DNA of 23,805 nucleotides from CALDCK01 sp050618055 (GCA_050618055.1 JBNLVK010000305.1:1-23805); one strand, 5' to 3'; numbered from the stretch's first letter, positions 1 to 7,730 are shown. Numbers and translations are program-made. Notes: generated from the sequence alone by a model not told the origin.

Positions 1-2284
1 GCGGAACCAGCACCAGCGCCGTGTCGGTCAGGCGGCGCCAGATCAGGAAGACCACCACCGCCACCGCCAGCAGCGCCGACAGCATGGCCTGCTGGAGCGA
101 CGCCACCACGGCGCGGCCGCTGCCCACGATCTCGCCGGCGCTGCCCGCCGCGCCCGGATCGATCTCGCGCACCGCGTCGACGAAGGCGGCCAGCGCGCGG
201 TGGTCGGAGAGGTCGGCCTTCGGGAAGGTCTGGATGCGCACCTGGCCCTCGTCGCCCACCATCTGCGAGATCAGCGCGTCCGGCAGGTTCTCGAGCGTCA
301 CGCGCCCCGCGCCGAGCGCCGCGTTCAGGATGCGCAGCTGCTCCGGCAGGCTGCCGAGCAGGCTCTCCTCCAGCGCGTCGAGCGAGTCGCCGGCGGAAGG
401 CGCCCCCTCGACCGTCGCCAGGTACTGGGAGAGGCGGCTGCGCAGCAGGTCCACCGTCGCGGCGAAGTCGGGCGGGAGCGCCTGCGGGTCGATCTTGCCG
501 AGCTCGTGCTCCAGGTGGCGCAGGGCCTCGACGCGCTCCTCCACCGACGGCTCGGGCAGCGCGCCGCCCGGCTCCGCCACCGGACCCAGGAACAGCGCCA
601 CCTCCTCGATGATGTCGAGCTTCTCGCCCTGGTCGCTGGGCACGAAGTCGGTGAGCGTGACCACCCGCTCGACGTTCGGCAGCGCGCGCAGGCGTTCGGC
701 CAGCGCGTTGGCGGTCTCCACGTCCGGCGCCAGCGAGTTCAGGCTCCAGGGCGACGTGGCGCCGCGCTCGAGCAGCTCGGCGAGCGTCTCCACCGACTCG
801 CTGGCCGGGTCCCGCACGTTCAGCGGGTTGTTGTCGAAGCGGGCGCGGGGCAGCAGGAAGACCGAAACCAGGCCCAGCAGCAGCGCCACGCCGCGCACGG
901 CGCGCGGGTAGCGGACCGGCAGCTCGATCCAGGTTCCGTCCCAGCGGGTGCCGTGCACCACCGCGCCCGCGCGCGGCGTGGGCGGCAGGCTCATCAGCGC
1001 CGGCAGCAGCGTGAGCGTGCAGAACAGGCTGATCAGCATGCCCGCGCCGGAGATCAGGCCCAGCTCCGCCACGCCGATGAACTCGGTGGGCACGAAGGCG
1101 AAGAAGCCGATCGAGGTGGTGACCGCGCACAGCACCAGCGAGCTGCCGACGTCGCGCGCCGACTCGCGCAGCGACGAGACGTGGTCCTCGCCCTCGCCCA
1201 GCAGCTCCCGGTAGCGCACGCACAGGTGGATGCCGAAGTCGACGCCCAGGCCGATGAACAGCACCGCGAACGCCACCGAGATCATGTTGAAGTGGCCGAC
1301 CGCCAGCGCGGTGAAGCCGGCGGTGTAGACCAGGCCCACGATCAGGTTCAGCAGCACCGCGAACACCAGGCGCGCCTGGCGCAGGCCGGCGAACAGGATG
1401 ACGCCGACGCAGACCAGTGAGCCGACTCCCGCCAGCGTCGCCTGGCTCTTCACGACGCCCATCTCCTCGTAGGAGAGCGCCACGTCGCCGGTCACCCGCA
1501 CGCGCACGCCGGTGGCCGGACCCAGGTCGAGCGCCCGGATCTCGCGGCGCAGCGTCTCGATGGAGCGCCGCGCCGGCTGGAGGTCGGCGGTCTGGAGGGC
1601 GGGCTGCACCAGCAGCACGCGTCGCTTCGGGTCACCCTCGAACTCCTGCGACGCCAGCACCTCGGCCCAGGAGAGGTGGTAGTCGCGGCGGGCGAGCCGC
1701 GCCGTGAGCGCCTCGGCGGTGCGCTCGTACATGGCGGACAGGCGCTCCGCCTCGACGTCGCCGTCGCGGACCGCGCGCGCGCCGCGCGCCAGGATCGACG
1801 CCAGCCCGCGAATCGACCCGTCGCGCGACAGCTCGGCCAGGTAGGGCTGGGCCTGGGCCAGCTGGTCGGCCAGGTCGGACAGCTCCTCGGTGTCCAGGTA
1901 GAGGAAGGCGTTCTGCTCGAAGAAGGCGCCGCCGCCCGGCAGGAAGACCATGCGGAAGTCGTCGGGCAGCTCGGCGAGGCGCTGCGCCAGCTGCGCCGCC
2001 GCCTCGCCGGCGCGCTCCGGCGTCACGCCGTCCACCACGATGAACATGTTCTCGAACTGGGTGGGGAAGGCGTCGTAGTAGACGCGCTCGGCCCGCTTGT
2101 GCGGCAGGTCGTCCGAGAAGAGCGCCTCGGTGTCGCCGCGCAGACCCAGGTTGCCGGCGGCGTAGAAGCCGGCGGCGACCGCGCCCAGCAGCATGCACAC
2201 GATGGTGACGGACGGGCGACGGATCGCGCCGCCGACCCAGGCCGCCAGGAAGCCGCCGAGCCTGGCCTCGAGCCCATCGATCAT
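1..2284 (-). CDS. hpnN: HpnN-type RND/MMPL lipid transporter, C-terminus cut by window edge
   Basis: This is an inner-membrane RND-superfamily (MMPL) exporter, closest in pattern to the hopanoid-associated HpnN group that moves lipids from the inner to the outer membrane. 761 codons are visible without a stop; full HpnN proteins are about 850-900 residues, so roughly the last 100-130 are off the left edge. One TM helix (about residues 26-44) precedes a large periplasmic loop (about 45-275). A block of TM helices (about 280-460) follows, with the motif GVDFGIHLCVRYRE at 347-360. A second periplasmic loop comes next, and the second TM block begins near the edge. The ATG at 2284 follows GGAGGAG with 8 nt between. 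It is divergent from the MlaC-like gene, with a 150-bp gap, and HpnN and MlaC/HpnM genes are neighbours in many genomes. No hopanoid synthesis genes are seen here, so the true cargo is unknown. Confidence 0.88.
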   Translation of the reverse strand, partial: MIDGLEARLGGFLAAWVGGAIRRPSVTIVCMLLGAVAAGFYAAGNLGLRGDTEALFSDDLPHKRAERVYYDAFPTQFENMFIVVDGVTPERAGEAAAQLAQRLAELPDDFRMVFLPGGGAFFEQNAFLYLDTEELSDLADQLAQAQPYLAELSRDGSIRGLASILARGARAVRDGDVEAERLSAMYERTAEALTARLARRDYHLSWAEVLASQEFEGDPKRRVLLVQPALQTADLQPARRSIETLRREIRALDLGPATGVRVRVTGDVALSYEEMGVVKSQATLAGVGSLVCVGVILFAGLRQARLVFAVLLNLIVGLVYTAGFTALAVGHFNMISVAFAVLFIGLGVDFGIHLCVRYRELLGEGEDHVSSLRESARDVGSSLVLCAVTTSIGFFAFVPTEFIGVAELGLISGAGMLISLFCTLTLLPALMSLPPTPRAGAVVHGTRWDGTWIELPVRYPRAVRGVALLLGLVSVFLLPRARFDNNPLNVRDPASESVETLAELLERGATSPWSLNSLAPDVETANALAERLRALPNVERVVTLTDFVPSDQGEKLDIIEEVALFLGPVAEPGGALPEPSVEERVEALRHLEHELGKIDPQALPPDFAATVDLLRSRLSQYLATVEGAPSAGDSLDALEESLLGSLPEQLRILNAALGAGRVTLENLPDALISQMVGDEGQVRIQTFPKADLSDHRALAAFVDAVREIDPGAAGSAGEIVGSGRAVVASLQQAMLSALLAVAVVVFLIWRRLTDTALVLVP

Positions 2285-2399
2285 CCGAAGTGCTCCTCCG
2301 AGATCCCTGGCGCGCCCGGCGGGTGAATGGATCGCCCGCGGGGCCCGTCCCATGGGTAGCAAACGGGGTCCTGCGGGCCCCGCGACGCACCCGGACCGC

Positions 2400-2430
2400 T
2401 ACACTGCGACGCGGGTGAGGAGTCGAGGAG
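2400..2430 (+). promoter_or_regulatory. Candidate -10 (TACACT) and Shine-Dalgarno for the mlaC-like gene
   Basis: TACACT at 2400-2405 fits the TANNCT hexamer seen before several genes of this window. GAGGAG at 2425-2430 lies 4 nt before the ATG at 2435. No convincing -35 is visible. Confidence 0.4.
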
Positions 2431-2434
2431 AGGT

Positions 2435-3055
2435 ATGAGGGTGATCCGGATGCTCGGGGTGTGGGCGGCCGTCGCCGCGCTCGCCGTGGCCTCGACCGCC
2501 GAGGAGCCGTCCGGCAGCCCGTCCCACACGGTCGACGGGCTCCACGAAGTGCTGATCGACGTGATGAAGAACGCCGACACGCTCGGCTACGAGGGCCGGA
2601 CCCGGAAGCTCGAGCCCGCCATTCCCGAGTACTACGACGTCGCCTTCATGGCCGAGAAGTCGGTGGGACGTCACTGGCGGAAGGCCACCGAGCAGGAGCG
2701 CGAGCGCTTCCTCGCCACCTTCCTGCGCTTCATGGTCGCCAACTACGCCGGCCAGTTCGACGGCTACTCCGGGCAGCACTTCGAGACCCTGTCCGAGGAG
2801 CCGGCCCGCCTGGACACGGTGCTCGTCAAGAGCGTGCTGGTGAACCCGGAGGGCGACGACGTCGAGCTGAACTACCGCATGCGCCAGGTCGACGGGCGCT
2901 GGAAGGTGATCGACGTCTACCTGGACGGGACCGTCAGCGAGCTGGCGCTGCGCCGCAGCGAGTTCTCCGGCATCGTCAAGCGCGAGGACTTCGACGCGCT
3001 GATCGCGGCCATCGACGAGCGCATCGAGAAGCTGGCCTCGGGCACCGAGTCCTGA
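2435..3055 (+). CDS. mlaC: MlaC/HpnM (Ttg2D) family periplasmic lipid-binding protein
   Basis: The 206-residue protein belongs to the MlaC/Ttg2D/HpnM family, periplasmic carriers that shuttle phospholipid (or hopanoid-type lipid) between outer and inner membranes. Residues 1-22 form a short signal peptide (MRVIRMLGVWAAVAALAVASTA). The body carries the family pattern: YDVAFMAEKSVGRHW (about 67-81), a helix rich in ERERFL/FMVANYA, the central strand DTVLVKSVLV, and the C-terminal WKVIDVYLDG...SELALRRSEF segment (about 152-180). The length is normal for the family. The ATG is set by GAGGAG just upstream. It is divergent from the HpnN-like gene and convergent with the MlaA-like gene, whose open frame runs 139 bp into its 3' end. 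It may serve HpnN (as HpnM) or an Mla ABC system encoded elsewhere; no MlaBDEF genes are in the window. Confidence 0.87.
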   Translation: MRVIRMLGVWAAVAALAVASTAEEPSGSPSHTVDGLHEVLIDVMKNADTLGYEGRTRKLEPAIPEYYDVAFMAEKSVGRHWRKATEQERERFLATFLRFMVANYAGQFDGYSGQHFETLSEEPARLDTVLVKSVLVNPEGDDVELNYRMRQVDGRWKVIDVYLDGTVSELALRRSEFSGIVKREDFDALIAAIDERIEKLASGTES

Positions 3056-3846
3056 CCCTCGGCGGACCGGGACCTCGCCTCCGCGCTGGCCGCCGCCGGC
3101 GCCCCCCAGGACGCCTCCTCCTCCATGGCCTGCCGGCTCTGGAGGTAGGCGCTGCGCATGGCCGAGTAGTAGTCGACCGACGAGTCGCGCAGCGCGTCCA
3201 GCGAGTCCAGGTGCGAGTCGCGCACCGCCAGGCCGAAGCTCCCGCCGCGCACCAGCTGCCACTCCAGGTTGACCGGACCCACCAGGTAGGTCACCGGATC
3301 GATCGCCACGTCGACCGCCCGGCCCAGCGCGTCGCGGGTGGTGCTGGGCCCCAGCAGGGGCAGAACCACGTAGGGGCCGCGCGGAACCCCGTAGCGCGCC
3401 AGCGTCTGGCCGAAGTCGGCGTCGCCGCGCGGAATGTCCATGTGCGACTCGGCCACGTCGAACAGGCCGGCCACGCCCCAGGTCGAGTTGGCCAGGAAGC
3501 GTCCGAAGGTGGTGGCGGCGGCCTCGGGCCGCAGCTGGACCACCTCGTTGGCGAAGACCACCGGGGATCGCAGGTTCAGGAAGAAGTGGTGGACCGCCTC
3601 GCGGACCGGGTGCGGCACCGCCCACTGGTAGGCGCGGGTGACCGGGTCGAGCAGCCAGTCGTCGAGCTGCTGGTTGAAGCCGAAGATCACCCGGTTGCCC
3701 GACTCGAGCGGGTCGTGCTCCAGGGCGTCCCCCGCCAGGTACTCGTCGTCGAACAGCGGGTCGTAGTCCTCCGCCGGGGCGGAGCCCGGAAGGAGGCCGA
3801 CGGCGGTCGCCAGCAGCACGACCGCGAGGGAGCGGCGTAGTTGCAT
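2917..3846 (-). CDS. mlaA: MlaA/VacJ family outer-membrane lipid protein, with anomalous C-terminal extension
   Basis: MlaA sits in the outer membrane and withdraws phospholipid from the outer leaflet, handing it to MlaC. The frame gives 309 residues. Family landmarks are NRVIFGFNQQLDDWLLDPV (about 50-68), a helix-turn-helix segment with FFLNLRSPVVFANEVVQ, FGQTLARYGVPRGPYVVLPLLGPST (about 147-171), and VDYYSAMRSAYLQSR near the end of the normal domain. Residues 1-25 are a signal peptide ending APA, with no cysteine at the cleavage site, so the usual lipid anchor appears absent. The ATG at 3846 has GGGAGGAT upstream. After about residue 245 the sequence turns Ser/Arg/Ala-rich, and the last 46 codons are antisense to the end of the MlaC-like gene. 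That tail is probably read-through, caused by a lost stop or a sequence error, rather than a domain. Confidence 0.85.
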   Translation of the reverse strand: MQLRRSLAVVLLATAVGLLPGSAPAEDYDPLFDDEYLAGDALEHDPLESGNRVIFGFNQQLDDWLLDPVTRAYQWAVPHPVREAVHHFFLNLRSPVVFANEVVQLRPEAAATTFGRFLANSTWGVAGLFDVAESHMDIPRGDADFGQTLARYGVPRGPYVVLPLLGPSTTRDALGRAVDVAIDPVTYLVGPVNLEWQLVRGGSFGLAVRDSHLDSLDALRDSSVDYYSAMRSAYLQSRQAMEEEASWGAPAAASAEARSRSAEGQDSVPEASFSMRSSMAAISASKSSRLTMPENSLRRSASSLTVPSR

Positions 3847-4136
3847 CGATCCTCCCAGGAAGCGGAGGAGACGCCGGGAAGGCGCCCAAGGGTGGAGGGG
3901 GGCGGGTCCCCAGGAGTCTACGTGCTGGCGCCGGGACCGACCACCGGCCGGGGCCCCCGCTCGCCGGGCTCGCCCAGGCTGCGATAAGCTCCGCCCACGG
4001 ACCCGCGCACTCCCCCCCACGGGAAGCCCACGTCCTTGCCCAGGCCCTGCCGCCAGCCCGGCCCCACGTGCCTCCCCGTGCGCACGCAGCCTCCCGTTCA
4101 AGTGGAGGACGCGTCTGGCCGTCCTTCAGGGAGAGC
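3847..4136. other. Divergent intergenic region between mlaA-like and spt-like genes
   Basis: These 290 bp contain no convincing gene. For the minus gene there is a good ribosome site (GGGAGG) directly before 3846. A weak TANNCT hexamer, TAAGCT at 3985-3990, could be the -10 of the plus gene, which would give a leader of about 140 nt. C-runs (for example around 4012-4018) are striking, but I see no clear hairpin terminator or riboswitch. Confidence 0.4.
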
Positions 4137-5333
4137 ATGAGCGTGGATCTCTTCGACAAGTGCCGCGGCAACGCCGAGCGGGTGCGGGCCGCCCGGGCCG
4201 CCGGCGCCTACCCCTACTACCGCACCATCTCCTCCTCCCAGGACCCGGTGGTGACCCACGAGGGCCGGGAGCTGGTGATGCTCGGCTCCAACAACTACCT
4301 GGGCCTGACCGCGCACCCGGAGGTCAAGGAGGCGGCGGCCACCGCACTGGCCCTCTACGGCACCGGCTGCGCCGGCTCGCGCCTGCTGAACGGGACCCTC
4401 GACCTGCACGTGGCGCTCGAGCAGCGCCTGGCCGCGTTCATGGGCCGGGAGGCGGCGCTCACCTTCGCCACCGGCTTCCAGGTGAACCTGGGCGTGCTCT
4501 CCTGCCTGCTGGGCCGCCAGGACGTGGCGATCCTCGACGCCCTCGACCACGCCTGCATCATCGACGGCTGCCGGCTCGGCTTCGGCAAGACCTACAAGTT
4601 CCGCCACAACGACATGGACGACCTGGCGAAGAAGCTGCGCGTGGCCCCCGCGGATCGCGGCGTGCTGATCGTGGTCGACGGCGTCTTCTCCATGGAGGGC
4701 GACCTCTCCGACCTGCCCCGCGTGGCCGAGCTGGCCCGGCGCCACGGCGCCCGGCTGATGGTCGACGACGCCCACGGCCTGGGCGTGTTCGGCGAGCACG
4801 GACGCGGCACGCCGGAGCACTTCGGCGTGGAGGACGACGTCGACCTGGTGATGGGCACGTTCTCGAAGTCGCTGGCGGCGGTGGGCGGCTTCGTGGCCGG
4901 CGACCAGCAGGTGATCGACTACGTGAAGCACCAGGCGCGCAGCGAGATCTTCAGCGCCGCGCCGCCGCCGGCGTCGATCGCCGCCGCGCTCAAGGCCCTC
5001 GAGATCGTCGAGCGCGAGCCCGAGCGGCGCAAGACGCTGTGGGAGAACACCGACCACATGCGCCACGAGCTCCAGGCGATGGGCTGGGACACCGGCGACT
5101 CGGCCTCGCCGGTGATCCCGCTGGTGGTGGGCGAGGACATGACCGCCTTCCGCATGACCATGCGGCTCCAGGACGAGGGCGTGTTCGTGAACCCGGTGGT
5201 GTCTCCCGCCGTCCCCGAAGGCCGCGCCATGATCCGCACCAGCTACATGGCCACCCACACCCGGGACCAGCTCGACCAGAGCCTCGAAGCCCTCCGCAAG
5301 GTCGGCCGCGAGATGGGTCTGCTGAACGGCTGA
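4137..5333 (+). CDS. Serine palmitoyltransferase-like alpha-oxoamine synthase (PLP)
   Basis: This is a 398-residue fold-type I PLP enzyme of the alpha-oxoamine synthase family, which condenses an amino acid with an acyl-CoA and releases CO2. Visible motifs are SNNYLGLT (51-58), YGTGCAGSRLLNGTLDLH (74-91), the PLP-stacking His138 in LDHAC, VDDAHGLGVFG (209-219; Asp210 and His213) and the Schiff-base Lys244 in GTFSKSLAAVGGF. The strings GTGCAGSR-LNGTLDLH and MEGDLSDLP, and the absence of an N-terminal extension, match the Bacteroides-type serine palmitoyltransferase, the first step of sphingolipid synthesis. 2-amino-3-ketobutyrate CoA ligase or another acyl-amine synthase remains possible. The ATG at 4137 is crowded by its GGGAGA site, so the GTG two codons later (4143) may be the true start. 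It lies next to three lipid-transport genes. Confidence 0.85.
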   Translation: MSVDLFDKCRGNAERVRAARAAGAYPYYRTISSSQDPVVTHEGRELVMLGSNNYLGLTAHPEVKEAAATALALYGTGCAGSRLLNGTLDLHVALEQRLAAFMGREAALTFATGFQVNLGVLSCLLGRQDVAILDALDHACIIDGCRLGFGKTYKFRHNDMDDLAKKLRVAPADRGVLIVVDGVFSMEGDLSDLPRVAELARRHGARLMVDDAHGLGVFGEHGRGTPEHFGVEDDVDLVMGTFSKSLAAVGGFVAGDQQVIDYVKHQARSEIFSAAPPPASIAAALKALEIVEREPERRKTLWENTDHMRHELQAMGWDTGDSASPVIPLVVGEDMTAFRMTMRLQDEGVFVNPVVSPAVPEGRAMIRTSYMATHTRDQLDQSLEALRKVGREMGLLNG

Positions 5334-5363
5334 CCGGCGACCCCGCCACCTCGGAGACGGCCC

Positions 5364-5392
5364 GCGCAAGCCCGGCGTGAAGCCGGGCGCGC
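5364..5392 (+). terminator. GC-rich hairpin downstream of the spt-like gene
   Basis: GCCCGGC (5370-5376) pairs perfectly with GCCGGGC (5382-5388) across the loop GTGAA. The outer GCGC (5364-5367) can also pair with GCGC (5389-5392) if AA at 5368-5369 is bulged. The hairpin lies 30 nt after the stop codon. There is no T-tract, so this is either a non-canonical terminator or an RNA-stabilising hairpin. The purine-rich stretch that follows (to about 5450) contains repeated GCGAGC/GCGAAG words and no gene. Confidence 0.5.
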
Positions 5393-5467
5393 AGCGAGCC
5401 GAAGGCGAGCGAAGTCGAAAAGGGAAGAGTCAGCGGAGCGGAGCAGAAGACCCGCCCCGCTCCCGCC

Positions 5468-6547
5468 TCAGTCGCTTCCCGCCGGAGTCGGCTCGTCGTG
5501 CTCGTCCTCGATCTCGCCCACGATCTCCTCGAGGATGTCCTCGAGCGTGCAGACCCCGAGCACCGGACCGTCGCCGTCGCGCACCACCGCCAGGTGGCGC
5601 CGGCCGCGCCGGAACTGGCGCAGCGCGTCGACCACCGGCAGGTCGCTGCGGATGAACGTGACGGGCCGCACCGCGTCGAACAGGTGCACCACCCCCTCGC
5701 GGGCGTAGACGTTGAACAGGTCCTTGGTGTGCAGGATGCCGACCGTCTGGTCGAGGGTGCCGTCGTAGACCGGCAGGCGCGTGAAGCCGCTCTCGCGCAG
5801 CAGGTCGAGCAGCTCGTCGGCGTCGATGTTGCGGTCGATGGCCAGCACCTGCTCGCGCGGAACCATCACGTCGCACACCCGCGTGCGGGACAGGCGGAAG
5901 ACGTTGCCCAGGATGCGACCGGCGTAGGGCCGGATCACGCCGGCCGCCCGCGACTCGGACACCAGCATCGAGAGCTCCTCGGGCGAGTGCACGCCCTGGC
6001 CGTGTCCGGCGGGCTGAACGCCCAGCGCGCGGACCAGCCGGTTGCCGGCGCCGTTCATCATCCACAGCACCGGACGGAAGATGCGCCCGAACACCAGCAG
6101 CGGCCTGGCGGCGAACAGCGCCACCGGGCCCGGGTGGTCCAGCGCGATGGCCTTCGGAGCCAGCTCGCCCACCACCACGTGCAGGAAGGTGATGATGGCG
6201 AACGCCACAGCGATGGCGAGGGTATGCACCGCCGCCCCGCTCGCCAGCGGCGTCGCCTCGAGCAGCGGCGCGATCAGGCGCGCCAGCGCCGGCTCGCCCA
6301 CGAAGCCCAGGCCGATGCTCGCCAGGGTGATGCCGAGCTGGGTGGCCGCGATGGCGTCGTCCAGCCCGTCGATGGCCGCGGCGGCGGACGACGCTCCGCG
6401 ACGCCCCTCGTTCACCCAGAGCTCGATCTGGGTGCGCCGGACGGCCACCAGGGCGAACTCGGTGGCGACGAAGTAGGCGTTCGTCAGGATCAGGGCGACG
6501 ACGCTGAGCAGTCCGATCAGCGAGAAGCCTAGAGCTGGGCTCTCCAA
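5468..6547 (-). CDS. CNNM (DUF21) plus CBS-pair membrane protein, short form
   Basis: The 359-residue protein belongs to the CNNM/CorC 'hemolysin-like' family, inner-membrane proteins linked to magnesium/sodium transport. The N-terminal DUF21 domain covers about residues 8-175, with TM helices near 8-34, 70-92, 105-125 and 140-165 and the conserved GELAPK at 127-132. CBS domain 1 begins at VCDVMVPREQV (about 224) and contains GFTRLPVYDG; CBS domain 2 covers about 292-345 (HLAVVRDGDG...GVCTLEDILEEIVGEI). The protein ends just after CBS2 with DEHDEPTPAGSD, so the C-terminal CorC_HlyC domain present in many relatives (about 430 residues) is missing. The start is TTG at 6547 with GGAGG 10 nt upstream; no in-frame ATG exists nearby. 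It lies 54 bp downstream of the DUF815 gene on the same strand, so an operon is likely. Confidence 0.85.
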   Translation of the reverse strand: MESPALGFSLIGLLSVVALILTNAYFVATEFALVAVRRTQIELWVNEGRRGASSAAAAIDGLDDAIAATQLGITLASIGLGFVGEPALARLIAPLLEATPLASGAAVHTLAIAVAFAIITFLHVVVGELAPKAIALDHPGPVALFAARPLLVFGRIFRPVLWMMNGAGNRLVRALGVQPAGHGQGVHSPEELSMLVSESRAAGVIRPYAGRILGNVFRLSRTRVCDVMVPREQVLAIDRNIDADELLDLLRESGFTRLPVYDGTLDQTVGILHTKDLFNVYAREGVVHLFDAVRPVTFIRSDLPVVDALRQFRRGRRHLAVVRDGDGPVLGVCTLEDILEEIVGEIEDEHDEPTPAGSD

Positions 6548-6601
6548 CGAGCGTGGTCCTCCGAGCGGCCGCCGGGCGGAAGCCGGCGCCGAGCGTCCAG
6601 A

Positions 6602-7543
6602 CTAGCGCGTCTGCCGGTCGCGCAGCGCCTCGCGCCCGGCGCCGAGCGCCTCGCGCCCAGCGAAGTCGTCGACGAACTGGCGCGCCGTGCGCCCCGAGCG
6701 CGTCGAACGCTGGAGCGCCCAACGCAGCGCCTCTTCGTGCAGCTGCTCGCGCGGCGCCCGCACGCCCGCCTGCCCGGCGTAGTGGTCCACGATCGCCAGG
6801 TAGGTGGCCTGGTCGAAGGGGTAGAAGCCCAGCACCAGCCCGAAGCGGTCCGACAGGGCGAGCTTCTCGTCGACGGTCTCGCCCATGTGCAGGTCGCCGT
6901 GCTCGTCGATGCGCGCCTCCCGGTTGTCGTCGACGCTCTGGGGCAGCAGGTGACGGCGGTTGCTGGTGGCGACGATGCGCACGTTGCCCGGCGGCGCCGT
7001 CAGGCTGCCCTCGAGCGCGGCCTTCATCTCCCGGTAGCTGGCCTCGCCCGCGTCGAAGGCCAGGTCGTCGCAGAAGAGCAGAAAGCGCAGCGGCGATCCG
7101 CGCAGCGCGGCGAGCACGTCGGGCAGGTGCAGCAGGTCGCCCTTGTGCACCTCGACGATGCGCAGGCCGCGCTCGCCGAAGCGGGTCAGCAGGCCCTTCA
7201 CCGCCGACGACTTGCCGGTGCCCCGCTCGCCGAACAGCAGCACGTGGTTCGACGGGTGGCCCGCCAGGAACTGCTCGGTGTTCGCCACCAGCCGCTCGAC
7301 GGCGCGGTCGACGCCCACCAGGTCGTCCAGGTCGAAGCGGTGCGGCTCCTCGATGGGAACCAGCCGGCCGCGCCCGTGACGCACCTCCCAGCGGAAGGCG
7401 TGGTGACGCGCGAGCTGGTCCGCGTCCGCCGGCGCACCGACGAAGTCGCGCAGCAGCGACTCGAGCAGCTCGAGCGTGCGCGCGACCGGGCCCACGAGCG
7501 CGCTCCAGCGTCGTCCACTCACGGGTCCTAGACTCGCATTCAT
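6602..7543 (-). CDS. DUF815 family AAA+ ATPase
   Basis: This 313-residue P-loop ATPase reads as the DUF815 family, a conserved group of AAA+ proteins of unknown role. The Walker A GERGTGKSS is at 105-113, Walker B FLLFCDDLAF at 154-163, and a sensor-1-like ATSNRRHLLP begins near 192. The segment MGETVDEKLALSDRFGLVLGFYPFDQATYL, characteristic of the family, lies in the second half. The N-terminal 60 residues are helical and include the family string FRWEVRHGRGRLVPIEEP. The ATG at 7543 overlaps, in a CATG palindrome, the ATG of the small plus-strand gene, and neither has a clear ribosome site. GTG at 7522, after AGGACCC, is an alternative start seven codons in. The CNNM gene follows on the same strand. 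Confidence 0.85.
   Translation of the reverse strand: MNASLGPVSGRRWSALVGPVARTLELLESLLRDFVGAPADADQLARHHAFRWEVRHGRGRLVPIEEPHRFDLDDLVGVDRAVERLVANTEQFLAGHPSNHVLLFGERGTGKSSAVKGLLTRFGERGLRIVEVHKGDLLHLPDVLAALRGSPLRFLLFCDDLAFDAGEASYREMKAALEGSLTAPPGNVRIVATSNRRHLLPQSVDDNREARIDEHGDLHMGETVDEKLALSDRFGLVLGFYPFDQATYLAIVDHYAGQAGVRAPREQLHEEALRWALQRSTRSGRTARQFVDDFAGREALGAGREALRDRQTR
7529..7534 (+). promoter_or_regulatory. Candidate -10 (TAGACT) of a leaderless small gene
   Basis: TAGACT ends 7 nt before the ATG at 7542, the distance expected if transcription starts at or beside the A of the start codon. No Shine-Dalgarno sequence lies in between. The same geometry recurs at 8366, 18580, 19444 and 23481. Confidence 0.4.
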
Positions 7544-7730
7544 GGCGGACGAAAGCCAAGCCGTCGGACTCTGCGCGCGTTGCCTGTACGGCGCCACCCA
7601 GGCCAACGCCCGGGGCAGCGTCTTCTGGCGCTGCCTGGCCGCCGACGCGAACCCGGAGATGCTGCGCTACCCGCCGCTGCCGGTGACGCAGTGTGACGCG
7701 TTCCGGGACCGCGCGACGCAGGAGGGCTAG
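7542..7730 (+). CDS. Small four-cysteine (putative zinc-binding) conserved protein
   Basis: The 62-residue protein has cysteines in the order CARC (11 and 14), FWRC (28) and QC (48), and the string RYPPLPVTQC. I recognise this arrangement (CxxC, then GSxFxxC, then YPPLPVxxC) from small uncharacterised proteins found in several bacterial phyla; the four cysteines suit one zinc ion, but no function is known. The gene is hemmed in: its ATG shares a CATG with the start of the minus-strand DUF815 gene, and its TAG shares a CTAG with the stop of the minus-strand NUDIX gene. No ribosome site is seen, and a -10-like TAGACT sits 7 nt upstream, so a leaderless mRNA is likely. A longer in-frame start at 7476 is disfavoured because it would lie inside the DUF815 gene. 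Confidence 0.75.
   Translation: MADESQAVGLCARCLYGATQANARGSVFWRCLAADANPEMLRYPPLPVTQCDAFRDRATQEG

Noticed and set aside
2193..2438. Small plus-strand open frame covering the hpnN start and intergenic region
   Set aside because: Antisense to hpnN and without ribosome site or recognisable content.
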